Assembly: GCF_001425045.1 (NCBI RefSeq) | Contig: NZ_LMDJ01000004.1 | Location: 186,322 to 250,321, forward strand | DNA from: Massilia sp. Root351 | GTDB lineage: Bacteria; Pseudomonadota; Gammaproteobacteria; Burkholderiales; Burkholderiaceae_D | Reading direction: 5' to 3' | DNA: 64,000 nt | In this document: positions 8,447 through 16,797 of the stretch, piece by piece | How positions within the stretch are numbered: the first letter of the stretch is position 1 | How the letters are laid out: every line of letters starts with the position of its first letter | Made by a program: the position numbers and the translations under genes | The notes under the pieces: generated by a model | The model's input: only the letters and a program-made list of their open reading frames with translations | Told to the model about the DNA's origin: nothing | Databases searched by the model: none

Positions 8447-11400
8447 GAAGCGGAAGTGGGGCCGGGCCAGCTGCGCTGCGCGGCGCTGTCGCCAACAGGC
8501 GTGGTGCGTGCTTCGCGCAGGCCTAGCACGCCCAGCAGGCGCTGCGCGTTGTCGCTCCAGGTCATCCACGGCATGCCGGCCGAGGGCGGGGCATTGCCGG
8601 CCGCGTCCAGCGCCAGCCATTGCTGCACGGCGTCGGCCAGCGCGGCCGGTTCCAGACCGCTGAAGTAATGCGCGTGCGTGCCGGCCACCTCGCGGAATAC
8701 CGGCAGGTCGCGCGCGATCAGCGGCAGCGCGGCGTGGGCCGCCTCGATCAGCGGCAGGCCGAAGCCTTCGCCTTCGCTGGCCGCCAGCAGGCAGTCGCAG
8801 TGCTGGTACAGCGCCTGCAGATAAGTGTCGTCTATGCCCTTGAGCCAGAACAGGCGCTGGTCGCGCTGCGGATGGCTGTCCAGGCGGCGCACGATTTCAG
8901 GGATGGTGCGGCGCGCATGGTCCGGCAGCGGACGCCAGCCCTCGTTGCCGACGATGACCAGGTTGGCCTGTACGCCGCGCTGCCACAGCAGCTCGAACGC
9001 GGCCAGCACCTGCAGGTGGCCCTTGCGCGGCTCGATGGTGCCCACCATGAGGAAGGTGGGCTGGCCGGCCAGCCGGGCGAGCAGAGGGTACGCGGCCGCC
9101 GGTGCGGCCGCTGCGGCGCCGGTGGCCTGCTCCAGGTCGGCGCCCAGGTGCAGCGGCGCCAGCAGCAGCGGCGGTCCGCTGCGCGCCGGCGCGTGCTGCG
9201 CCAGCCAGTCGGCCATCTCGTCGGCCACGGCGGCCGAGATGCACACCAGGCGGTCGGCCTCGGCGGCGATGGCCGCCAGCCAGGCGCTGTGGTGCAGCGC
9301 CGCGCCTTCCGGGAAGAACTGCGGCTGCAGTGCCGGCAGCAGGTCGTACAGCACGAAGTTGACGGCCACGCCGCGCCGGCGCCAGTCGGCGAACAGGCCG
9401 GCGCGCGCCGCCTGCAGCACCGCGCCGGGCGCGAAGTCGGCGCCGTAGTAGCAGTCGCCCTGGCGCACGTCGGCCGGGCCGTCCGCCACGCCGGCGCTGT
9501 CCATGCCCAGCAGCGCGTGGGTGTAGCGGCGCGCGTAGCGGCAGTGCCACACGCCGCCCTCGTCGCTCAGGTAGACCGGTTCGACCCGCAAGCCGGGCAC
9601 GCGCAGGCGCAGCAGCTCGATCAGCTGGCCGCGCACCACGCGTTCGATGCCGGTGCGCAGGTCGTGCCCGGCAATGGTGCTCACGTCCACCAGCAGCTGG
9701 CGCGGCGCCAGCGGGTCCGGCGCGCGCGCGATGGCGTTGGCCAGCTGCTGGAGCAGCGCCTCGTCCTGTTCCAGGCCGGGCAGGGCGGCCAGTGCGGCCA
9801 GCAGCGCCCCGCGTCCGCCGCGTTCGGCCTCGGCCACCCCGGCCAGCGCCTGCGCGTATTGCGCGGCGCAGTACTGCGGGCTGTGGCGGGTGTGCAGCAG
9901 GCTGGCCGCTGCCTGGCCCAGCGCGGCGCGCAGCGCGGCGTCGCCGTGCAGGGTCTGCAGCGCGTCGCGCAGGTCTTGCGGCGCGAAGGCGTCGGCCAGC
10001 TTGAGCACCGCCTGGTCCGGCAGCGCGGCCATGGAGCCGTTGGCGTTGACGATGGTGGGCAGGCCGTAGTTCATGCAATCCAGCACGGCGGCCGAGGTCT
10101 CGCCGCGCGACACCGAGCGCAGCTGGACGGCGGCGTCGGCGGCCTGCAGGTACTGGTGGTACACCGCGTCGTCGGTCCAGCCGGCGATGCGGATGCGCGG
10201 CCCGGCCTTGGCGATCAGCGCCGCCAGTTCCACGCCGTAGTCGCCGCCATGGTTGGCGCCCACCAGCACCAGCACGCAGCGCGGGTCGGCGTGCAGGGTG
10301 GAGGCGATCCAGGCTTGCACCAGTTCGCGCGCCAGCTTGGTCGGTGCGATGAAGCCGAAGCTGCACACCACGAAAGCGTCCTGCGCCAGGCCCAGCGCGC
10401 GGCGGGCGCCGGCCCGGTCCTGCTGCTGCGGCGCGGCGCGCGGCAGCGGCACCACGCTCCAGTTGTCGGCGGCATGGCGGCCATACCATTCGCGCGCCAG
10501 CGTCTGCGCGTGCTCGGAATGCACGATCACGCCGGTGGCGCCTTGCAGCACCGCCAGGTTGCACGGATAGTCGTACTTGGCCGCCTCGGTGCCGTCCGGC
10601 AGCTGCGCCTGTTGCAGCGCCGTGTAGCCGTGGCTGTGCGCCAGCGCGCCGAACCAGGCGTGCGGCATGGCGCCGGTCATCTGTTCGTAGGCCAGCACGC
10701 TGCTGAGGAAGAAGTCGTGCAGCACCACCACGCCCGGATGGCGTTCCAGCAGGCCGAACATGTGGCTGTGGAAGGGGCTGTTGCCGAACTGGTAGAGGAT
10801 GTGCTCGTAGCGCTGCGCGTTGCGGTCGAACCATGCCACGCTGCGCTGCGGCAGCGCCGCCAGTTCCGGCGCCAGGTTGACCGCGTCCTGGTGCAGCACC
10901 AGCTCGATGTCGAACCAGGCGCTCAGCGCCGGCAGCAGCTGGGCCGCGTAGTCGGCGATGCCGGTGCGTTCCGGCGGCAGCGGCGAGACGAAGGCCAGCG
11001 TCGGCCGGCGCGCCGGCGGCGTGGGCGCGGCTGTCTGCGCCGCCGTGTTCTGCGATGCCTCGGCCAGCATGGATGCGTGGCGGGCTTCCAGCGCGCGCAG
11101 CGCGCGCTGCGCGCTGGCGTCCCACGAGAAGCGCGCCGCCTGCCGGCTGCCGTGCTCGCGCAGCCGTTGCCGCAGCGCCGGGTCTTCCAGCACGGCGGCC
11201 ATGCGCGCGGCGATGGCGGCCGGCTGGCCGGCGTCGAACAGCGCTTCGGCGTTGCCGATCACTTCGGGAATGCTGGTGTTGTCGGCGCCGATCACCAGTG
11301 CGCCGCAGGCCATCGCTTCCAGCGCGGGCAGGCCGAAGCCTTCGTGCAGGGAAGGGAAGATGAACAGCGCGGCGCTGCGGTACAGGTCGATCAGTTCCTC

Positions 11401-12291
11401 ATCGCTGACGTAGCCGGTCAGCAGCAGCTCGTCCTCGGCCAGGCCGCAGGCGCGTGCGTGGCGCAGCAGCTGGTCGCGGTCGTGCGCGCCCATCTTGCTG
11501 GCGATGAGCAGCTGGTGGCGCGCGCGCAGTGCCGGCGCGAGCAGGCTGAAGGCGGTGATCAGGCCGTCGATGTTCTTGCGCGCGTCGAAGCCGCCGGGCG
11601 CGTACATCAGCACCTCGCGCGTGATGCCGAAGCGCGCCCGCAGCGCGGCCAGCGCTTCCGGGCCCACCGTGCCGGGCGTGAACATGGGATCGACCGCCGT
11701 GGAAATCGACACCACGCGCTGCGGCGCCAGTTGCAGCGCTTCGACAGCTTCCTGGCGCGAGTAGTCGGAAATGGCCAGCAGCAGGCCGGCGCGGCGCAGC
11801 GACTCGACCTTGCGGAAGTAGTAGTCGCGCTGGGCCGGGGTCGGCAGGTAGGCGGCCGGGTTCAGCAGCGGGATCAGGTCGTACAGCACCACTGCCGTGA
11901 TGGCGGCGCCGTCCAGCGCGCCCACCGAGGTGACGCTGTCGTCCACATAGCCTTCGAACAGGCTGGTCAGCAGGACCGCGTCCGGCTTCAGCCGTGCCAG
12001 CGCGTGCTCGCGCACCAGCTCGCTGGCCCGCGCGCGCAGCGCGTGCTGCGGCGCCATGGCCGCCACCGGCGCGGCCGCGTCGAACACGCAGATGCGCTCG
12101 GGCGGCACCAGGCCGGCGAAAGCCTGCCGCAGCGGGGCGATCGATTCGTGCAGCGCGCCGTTGAGCAGCAGCCACAGCTCGTGTTCGCCGGCGTTGCGCG
12201 CCATGCCCAGCGCCAGCGCCAGCGAATAGCGGCCCACGCCGCGAAACCGGCTTTCCGATTGGGCTCCCTGTAGATCGATGACGATGCGCAT
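8443..12291 (-). CDS. Three-module GT4 glycosyltransferase
   Basis: A 1282-residue protein with three glycosyltransferase family 4 modules in one chain. Module 1 (about 1-380) starts MRIVIDLQGAQ and has the donor-site SLHEGFGLPALEAMACG. Module 2 (about 400-780) starts with ERTGIADYAAQLLPAL and has a weaker donor site, SRGETSAAVLDCMNYG. Module 3 (about 870-1265) contains GTIEPRKGH and SEGEGFGLPLIEAAH. GT4 enzymes are retaining transferases acting on the cytoplasmic side of the membrane, so this protein could add several residues of one repeat unit. The ATG at 12291 shares its A with the previous TGA (TGATG) and follows GAGGAAACACTG. The longer open frame upstream lies in the methyltransferase gene. 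Confidence 0.85.
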   Translation of the reverse strand: MRIVIDLQGAQSESRFRGVGRYSLALALGMARNAGEHELWLLLNGALHESIAPLRQAFAGLVPPERICVFDAAAPVAAMAPQHALRARASELVREHALARLKPDAVLLTSLFEGYVDDSVTSVGALDGAAITAVVLYDLIPLLNPAAYLPTPAQRDYYFRKVESLRRAGLLLAISDYSRQEAVEALQLAPQRVVSISTAVDPMFTPGTVGPEALAALRARFGITREVLMYAPGGFDARKNIDGLITAFSLLAPALRARHQLLIASKMGAHDRDQLLRHARACGLAEDELLLTGYVSDEELIDLYRSAALFIFPSLHEGFGLPALEAMACGALVIGADNTSIPEVIGNAEALFDAGQPAAIAARMAAVLEDPALRQRLREHGSRQAARFSWDASAQRALRALEARHASMLAEASQNTAAQTAAPTPPARRPTLAFVSPLPPERTGIADYAAQLLPALSAWFDIELVLHQDAVNLAPELAALPQRSVAWFDRNAQRYEHILYQFGNSPFHSHMFGLLERHPGVVVLHDFFLSSVLAYEQMTGAMPHAWFGALAHSHGYTALQQAQLPDGTEAAKYDYPCNLAVLQGATGVIVHSEHAQTLAREWYGRHAADNWSVVPLPRAAPQQQDRAGARRALGLAQDAFVVCSFGFIAPTKLARELVQAWIASTLHADPRCVLVLVGANHGGDYGVELAALIAKAGPRIRIAGWTDDAVYHQYLQAADAAVQLRSVSRGETSAAVLDCMNYGLPTIVNANGSMAALPDQAVLKLADAFAPQDLRDALQTLHGDAALRAALGQAAASLLHTRHSPQYCAAQYAQALAGVAEAERGGRGALLAALAALPGLEQDEALLQQLANAIARAPDPLAPRQLLVDVSTIAGHDLRTGIERVVRGQLIELLRLRVPGLRVEPVYLSDEGGVWHCRYARRYTHALLGMDSAGVADGPADVRQGDCYYGADFAPGAVLQAARAGLFADWRRRGVAVNFVLYDLLPALQPQFFPEGAALHHSAWLAAIAAEADRLVCISAAVADEMADWLAQHAPARSGPPLLLAPLHLGADLEQATGAAAAAPAAAYPLLARLAGQPTFLMVGTIEPRKGHLQVLAAFELLWQRGVQANLVIVGNEGWRPLPDHARRTIPEIVRRLDSHPQRDQRLFWLKGIDDTYLQALYQHCDCLLAASEGEGFGLPLIEAAHAALPLIARDLPVFREVAGTHAHYFSGLEPAALADAVQQWLALDAAGNAPPSAGMPWMTWSDNAQRLLGVLGLREARTTPVGDSAAQRSWPGPTSAS

Positions 12292-13670
12292 CAGTGTTTC
12301 CTCGCCGCTAGCGCCTGTTTGAGTTGTTGGTAAGCTTGCTGAGCGCGCGGCGGCAGTTCGCCGGCCGGCAGCTGGGCCGCCGGCGGTGCGGCCGGCGGCG
12401 GCGCTTCGTAGGCCACGCGCTGCAGCCGCGCGCGCAGCGCCGGCAGGTGGCGCAGCAGGTTCATGGCCAGGCGTTTCAGCGCGGGCCGGCGCATCACGGC
12501 GCGCATGGCGCGCAGCAGCGGGCCGTGCGCGCGGCGCCGCAAGCCGCTGCCGACGCGTCCTTCGCGCAGCGCGCCGCGTACCCGGCGGGCCTGGTGGCCG
12601 GCCCAGCGCAGCGGCGCCGTCACGCGCCACGAGCTGCTGCCGAGCAGGGCGATGATGCGTTCTTCGTTGTGCGCGCTGCGCGCGGCCAGCTGCCCCAGGC
12701 GCGCGGCCAGGTCATGGTGGGCGTGCTGCCACTCGGCGTCGCGCGCCTGCGCGGCCGCCTGCGCCGCCGCCAGCTCGCCCGCCAGCGCCTGCTGCTGCAG
12801 CGCGGTGCGCTGGATGGCGCCGGAAGCGGCGTCCAGTTGCGCCAGCAGCGAGGCGGTGGCGGCATCCTGGTTGCCGCGCAGCGCCTGCAGCGCTTCGCCG
12901 ATGCGCGCCAGGTGCGCCGCCAGTTGCGTGTCGTGGCGCTGCGCCAGCATGGCCAGCGTGGCGCCGTAGGGACGGTCGAAGGCCGCCTCGAACGGCGCCA
13001 GCACCGCGTCGGCGGCGCTTTTCTGCGCCACCACCGCGTAGTCCGGGCTGACGCCTTCCAGCACCGTCAGCAAGTCCACCGGCGCGTCCGTGTGCACGCG
13101 GGCTTCCTCCTGCAGGCGCACGATCTTGCGGCGGCTGAAGCCGGCGAACTCCACCGCGAAATCGAGCAACTGCGGCGGCAGCGGGCGTTCGTGCGAGGGG
13201 TCCAGGTAGAAACTGCTGGCGCCGACGGTCAGGTTTTCCGGGTTCGGCGTTTCCAGCACCAGCAGCCCGCCCGGCATCAGCGCGCGCTGGGCCTCCACGA
13301 GGATCTCCTGCACCAGCGCGAACGGCAGGTGCTCGACCAGGTGGAAAGCCGATACCAGCGCCAGGCTGTTGTCCGGCCGGGCGCGCAGGCTGGCCAGCGC
13401 GTCGGCTTGCTCGACGGCCAGGCCGCGCTCGTGGCAGGCCGCCAGCATGCCGGCGTCCAGGTCCACGCCGCGCGCGGCGATGCCTTGCTCGGCCAGCAGC
13501 TCCAGCCATTCGCCGCGTCCGCAGCCCAGGTCCAGCGCCGGCGCCGCTTGCGCGCGCGCCAGCGCCGCCAGCGGCTGCAGGAAGCCGCCGTACGCCGCCA
13601 GGCGCTGCTTGATGGTGTCGCGCGAGCCGCGGTAGCGGTCTTCGAAGGCGCGGTAGAAGTTTCCACTCAT
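12291..13670 (-). CDS. SAM-dependent methyltransferase with C-terminal helical tail
   Basis: A 459-residue protein. Residues 40-230 form a class I methyltransferase: motif I LDLGCGRGEWLELLAEQG, the acidic ribose contact GVDLD, then HLVEHLPF and LETPNPEN. The last 200 residues are alanine- and glutamine-rich, predicted helical or coiled coil, followed by a basic stretch and a proline-rich segment. Similar proteins in O-antigen loci modify or cap the non-reducing end of the glycan, and the coiled coil can act as a ruler or docking arm (compare WbdD); that part is inference. The start at 13670 overlaps the wzt stop as ATGA. Confidence 0.75.
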   Translation of the reverse strand: MSGNFYRAFEDRYRGSRDTIKQRLAAYGGFLQPLAALARAQAAPALDLGCGRGEWLELLAEQGIAARGVDLDAGMLAACHERGLAVEQADALASLRARPDNSLALVSAFHLVEHLPFALVQEILVEAQRALMPGGLLVLETPNPENLTVGASSFYLDPSHERPLPPQLLDFAVEFAGFSRRKIVRLQEEARVHTDAPVDLLTVLEGVSPDYAVVAQKSAADAVLAPFEAAFDRPYGATLAMLAQRHDTQLAAHLARIGEALQALRGNQDAATASLLAQLDAASGAIQRTALQQQALAGELAAAQAAAQARDAEWQHAHHDLAARLGQLAARSAHNEERIIALLGSSSWRVTAPLRWAGHQARRVRGALREGRVGSGLRRRAHGPLLRAMRAVMRRPALKRLAMNLLRHLPALRARLQRVAYEAPPPAAPPAAQLPAGELPPRAQQAYQQLKQALAARKH

Positions 13671-14887
13671 TGCAGGATCTCCACGCGGGGTTCGAGCCAG
13701 CTCGAGCCGATAAATTCCCTGCGGTTCATATTCGTCACGATAAACAGCGCGGCCAGGTCGCGCCATTCGTAGTTGTGGGCCAGATGGGTTTCATTGGCTG
13801 TCAGCGCCGTGGTCACCGAATAGCTGCCCGGGCCCAGGTTGAGCGGGAAATGGAAGCGGTATTCCAGGGTCTGGCCCGGCACCAGGTCCAGCACCGGCAT
13901 GCCCAGGTGGTGGGTGTTGGTGCCGAACACTTCGTGGCCGAGGCGGTCCTTGATCATGTAGCCGAGCACCAGGCGCGGCACCGGGGCGTGCACCGCCACG
14001 CGCACGCACAACTGCGCCGGCACGCCGACATTGAACAGCTCCTGCACCTGGTCCTGCTCGTTGCGCAAGGTCACGTCGAGCACGTGGGCCTCGCCCGTGC
14101 CGGAGGTGGTTTGCACGCGGCCTTCGGGAGCGGCCAACTGCTGCACCCGGCTGCCGTCGCGTTCGGCCAGCAGCGCGTTGTAGTAGTCCATCACTTCCTC
14201 GGGCGTGCCCTGGCGCGCCAGGCGGCCGCCGTCGAGCAGGATGGCGCGGTCGCAGATGGACTGCATGGCGGCGCGGTCGTGGCTGACGATCAGCAGCGTG
14301 GTGCCGAGCCGGCGGAATTCGCGGATGCGCTCGAAGCTCTTGTGCTGGAAATAGGCGTCGCCGACCGACAGCGCCTCGTCGACGATCAGCACGTCGGGCC
14401 GGCGCGCGGTGGCCACGCTGAAGGCCAGCCGCATCTGCATGCCGGACGAGTACACCCGCACCGGCTGGTCCATATAGTCGCCGATGCCGGCGAAGGCCTC
14501 GATCTCGGGCATCAGCGCGGTGATTTCGGGCACCGTCATGCCCAGCAGCTGGCCGGCCATGAAGGTGTTCTGGCGGCCGGTGAAGTCGGGATGGAAGCCC
14601 ATGCCCAGTTCCAGCAGCGCCGCCACCCGGCCGGAGATGGTCACGCTGCCGGTGGTGGGCGTGACGGTGCCGGTGATCAGCTTGAGCAGCGTGCTCTTGC
14701 CGGCGCCGTTGACGCCGACGATGCCCACCGCTTCGCCCGGCGCCAGCGCGAAGCTGACGCCCTGGATGACCCACTTCTCGCGGTGGCGCGCGCCGCGGAA
14801 CGGCAGCAGCCATTCGGCCAGGCGGCCCCAGCGGCTGTGGTACTGCTTGTAGGCTTTGCCCAGCTGATGGACGTGCAGACTGCTCAT
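13667..14887 (-). CDS. wzt: Polysaccharide ABC exporter ATPase with Wzt-type C-terminal domain
   Basis: A 406-residue ATP-binding subunit. Walker A is GVNGAGKST (58-66), the signature is VYSSGMQMRLAF, and Walker B is DVLIVDEALSVGD. Residues 270-400 are a beta-sandwich like the Wzt C-terminal domain that recognises the finished glycan cap. It drives export of lipid-linked O-polysaccharide through the Wzm channel encoded directly upstream, with which it overlaps as TAATG. About the first 260 residues closely match the second ATPase of this locus (16797-18179); the C-terminal domains are quite different. Confidence 0.88.
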   Translation of the reverse strand: MSSLHVHQLGKAYKQYHSRWGRLAEWLLPFRGARHREKWVIQGVSFALAPGEAVGIVGVNGAGKSTLLKLITGTVTPTTGSVTISGRVAALLELGMGFHPDFTGRQNTFMAGQLLGMTVPEITALMPEIEAFAGIGDYMDQPVRVYSSGMQMRLAFSVATARRPDVLIVDEALSVGDAYFQHKSFERIREFRRLGTTLLIVSHDRAAMQSICDRAILLDGGRLARQGTPEEVMDYYNALLAERDGSRVQQLAAPEGRVQTTSGTGEAHVLDVTLRNEQDQVQELFNVGVPAQLCVRVAVHAPVPRLVLGYMIKDRLGHEVFGTNTHHLGMPVLDLVPGQTLEYRFHFPLNLGPGSYSVTTALTANETHLAHNYEWRDLAALFIVTNMNRREFIGSSWLEPRVEILQ

Positions 14888-15687
14888 TACAGTTCGTCCA
14901 CCATCTCGGCGGCGCGTTTGCGGAACAGCTGCAGTCCCAGCGCGCAGCTGAGCACGGCCAGCACCGTGATCGGCAGCAGGCTGTTCCAGTGCGGCGCCTG
15001 GCCGTTGACCAGCACGGTCTGGTAGGCCGAGATCACGCCGGCCATCGGGTTCCAGCCCACCAGGTCGCGCACCGGCTCGGGCAGCGCCGACAGCGGATAG
15101 ACGATGGGGGTGAACCAGAACCAGAATTGCAGCACGATGGTAAACAGCTGGCCCACGTCGCGGAAGAACACATTGAGTACGCCCAGTATCATGCCCAGGC
15201 CGATGGCAAACAGCACCTGCAGCAGCAGCACCGGCACGATGGCCAGGAAGATCCAGCCGGGGAAGTTGCCCGACACGGCCAGGAACAGCACGAACAGGCC
15301 GAAGATGATGCCGAAGTTGATCAGCGCGTTGAGCACCACGATGAGCGGCAGGCACAGGCGCGGGAACTGCAGCTTCTTGATCAGGTTGGCGTGCTCCAGG
15401 AACACCGACTGGCTGCGGCTGGTGATCTCGGCGAACAGGCCCCAGGTCAGCACGCCGGCGCACAGGTAGATGCTGTAGGCGAACGGCGTGGCCACGCCGG
15501 GCAGGCGGCTGCCCATCACTTGCGAGAAGATCACCGTGTAGACCACGATCATGGCCAGCGGGTTGAGCACGGTCCAGGCGGCGCCGAGCAGGGAGTTGCG
15601 GTACTTGCTTTGGAATTCGCGCTTGATGCTGCCGGCCACGAAGCCGCGATAGCGCCACACTGCATTAAACATGGCGAAAGAAATCAT
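14887..15687 (-). CDS. wzm: Polysaccharide ABC exporter permease
   Basis: A 266-residue ABC-2 type permease with six hydrophobic helices. It has the N-terminal amphipathic start and the pattern SIKREFQSKYRNSLLGAAW typical of Wzm/TagG subunits, followed by NPLAMIVVYTVIFSQ. It forms the inner-membrane channel for undecaprenyl-linked polysaccharide. It is the only permease in the locus although two ATPase genes flank it. No good Shine-Dalgarno precedes ATG 15687; an in-frame ATG at 15672 is possible. A promoter-like element lies about 100 bases upstream. Confidence 0.88.
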   Translation of the reverse strand: MISFAMFNAVWRYRGFVAGSIKREFQSKYRNSLLGAAWTVLNPLAMIVVYTVIFSQVMGSRLPGVATPFAYSIYLCAGVLTWGLFAEITSRSQSVFLEHANLIKKLQFPRLCLPLIVVLNALINFGIIFGLFVLFLAVSGNFPGWIFLAIVPVLLLQVLFAIGLGMILGVLNVFFRDVGQLFTIVLQFWFWFTPIVYPLSALPEPVRDLVGWNPMAGVISAYQTVLVNGQAPHWNSLLPITVLAVLSCALGLQLFRKRAAEMVDEL

Positions 15688-15790
15688 GCGTGCGGTCCGG
15701 AGACGAAAATGGTGGCGGGGCTGTATGGGTTCATGGCATCAGGAAGGTGGCGCGGCTGGCGCACATATTTGCCGCACAGATAATGCTGGC

Positions 15791-15831
15791 AGTATAACAT
15801 GTGCTCCCCGCAATAGTTGCCAGTGTGGCAA
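15791..15831 (-). promoter_or_regulatory. Extended -10 promoter with palindrome upstream of wzm
   Basis: Reading on the minus strand, TGTTATACT (15799-15791) is an extended -10 element (TGnTATAAT type). The perfect palindrome TTGCCA-GTG-TGGCAA (15817-15831) covers the place where a -35 box would sit, and there is no good -35 hexamer. This is the only sizeable gap inside the operon (15688-15888), so an internal promoter here is reasonable. The palindrome could be an operator. Inference from sequence only. Confidence 0.4.
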
Positions 15832-15888
15832 TCCAATTGTGTTTCCAGTTGTAAGGCGTACAGCCAGGGCCGGCAGCGAAACCGCCTG

Positions 15889-16797
15889 TCAGCGGCGCGG
15901 GAAGCGCAGCGCTTCGGGCGCCGGCGCGGACGGCGCACCGAACGCGCGCGCCAGCGCCTGCCAGCCGCGCTGCAGCGGGCCCGGCTGCGCCAGCGCGAAG
16001 CCGGGCGGCAGGCGCATCACGTCCAGCACCAGGCCTTCGTCGTCGAGCGCCAGCTCGTGGCGGCGCTGCCACTGGCGGTCCGTCAGCAGCAGGGCGCCGG
16101 CGTTGAAGTCGCGCGCCTTGCGTTCGCTGAGGGTGGAGATGCCGATGCAGCGGCTGTCGGCGTCGAACGCCACGCCGCGCGGGAAGCCGCCGGTCTCCAG
16201 CGTGAAGCCGTCCTGGCCCATGACGCGGCTCTCGGCCGAGGAGCAGGTGTACAGCTGGCCCTGTTCACGCCAGATGTTGTGGCTGCAGTTGCCCAGCACA
16301 TGGCGCTGCACCAGCTCGCGCGTGTCCAGTGAGAACGCCAGCAGGTCGCTGGCGCCGCGGTTGTGCGCCAGAATCCACACCAGGCCGTCCTCGAACATGA
16401 AGGAGTTGAAGTGGTGCACATCGCCCTGGCCCTCGGTGGCCAGCGGGTACCACTGTTCCCAGTTGGCGCCGTCGTAGATGGCGATCATGTCGTCGTGCGA
16501 GGCAGTGGCCCACAGCTTGCCGCCGTGCCAGGCGATCTCGTGCAGGTCGCGCAGCGGGAAGGGCGCCTGCAGCGAACCGCAGTAGCGCAGGCCGCGGTCG
16601 AACATCAGGATCTCGCCGCGCTCGTCGGCGGACGGCACCTCGGACGAGACCAGGCGCCGGCGCGCCGCCACGTAGATGCGGTCGCCGTGGCAGGCCAGGC
16701 CGTAGTAAAGGCCGCGCCCGCTGTCGATGCGGTGCGCATGGCCGGTGTCGGTGTCGATCAGCAGCAGCGATTGCGAGGTGGTGACTAATACATCCAT
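15889..16797 (-). CDS. Predicted beta-propeller protein of polysaccharide locus
   Basis: A 302-residue cytoplasmic protein without signal peptide. It shows repeated blade-like units of about 45 residues (GRGLYYGLACHGDRIYVAAR, LHEIAWHGGKLWATAS, VHHFNSFMFEDGLVWILAH, NCSHNIWREQGQLYTCSS), which suggests a six-bladed propeller. I cannot assign a catalytic role. The start at 16797 shares one base with the stop of the second wzt (TGATG), so the two are coupled. Similar proteins occur in capsule and O-antigen loci. A role in sensing or modifying the glycan is a guess. Confidence 0.6.
   Translation of the reverse strand: MDVLVTTSQSLLLIDTDTGHAHRIDSGRGLYYGLACHGDRIYVAARRRLVSSEVPSADERGEILMFDRGLRYCGSLQAPFPLRDLHEIAWHGGKLWATASHDDMIAIYDGANWEQWYPLATEGQGDVHHFNSFMFEDGLVWILAHNRGASDLLAFSLDTRELVQRHVLGNCSHNIWREQGQLYTCSSAESRVMGQDGFTLETGGFPRGVAFDADSRCIGISTLSERKARDFNAGALLLTDRQWQRRHELALDDEGLVLDVMRLPPGFALAQPGPLQRGWQALARAFGAPSAPAPEALRFPRR

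Noticed and set aside
8620-12273. A 1217-codon open frame on the plus strand opposite the three-module glycosyltransferase
   Set aside because: High GC keeps the antisense frame open; the translation is His/Gln/Arg/Ala-rich and shows no motif, while the minus strand has clear GT4 signatures.
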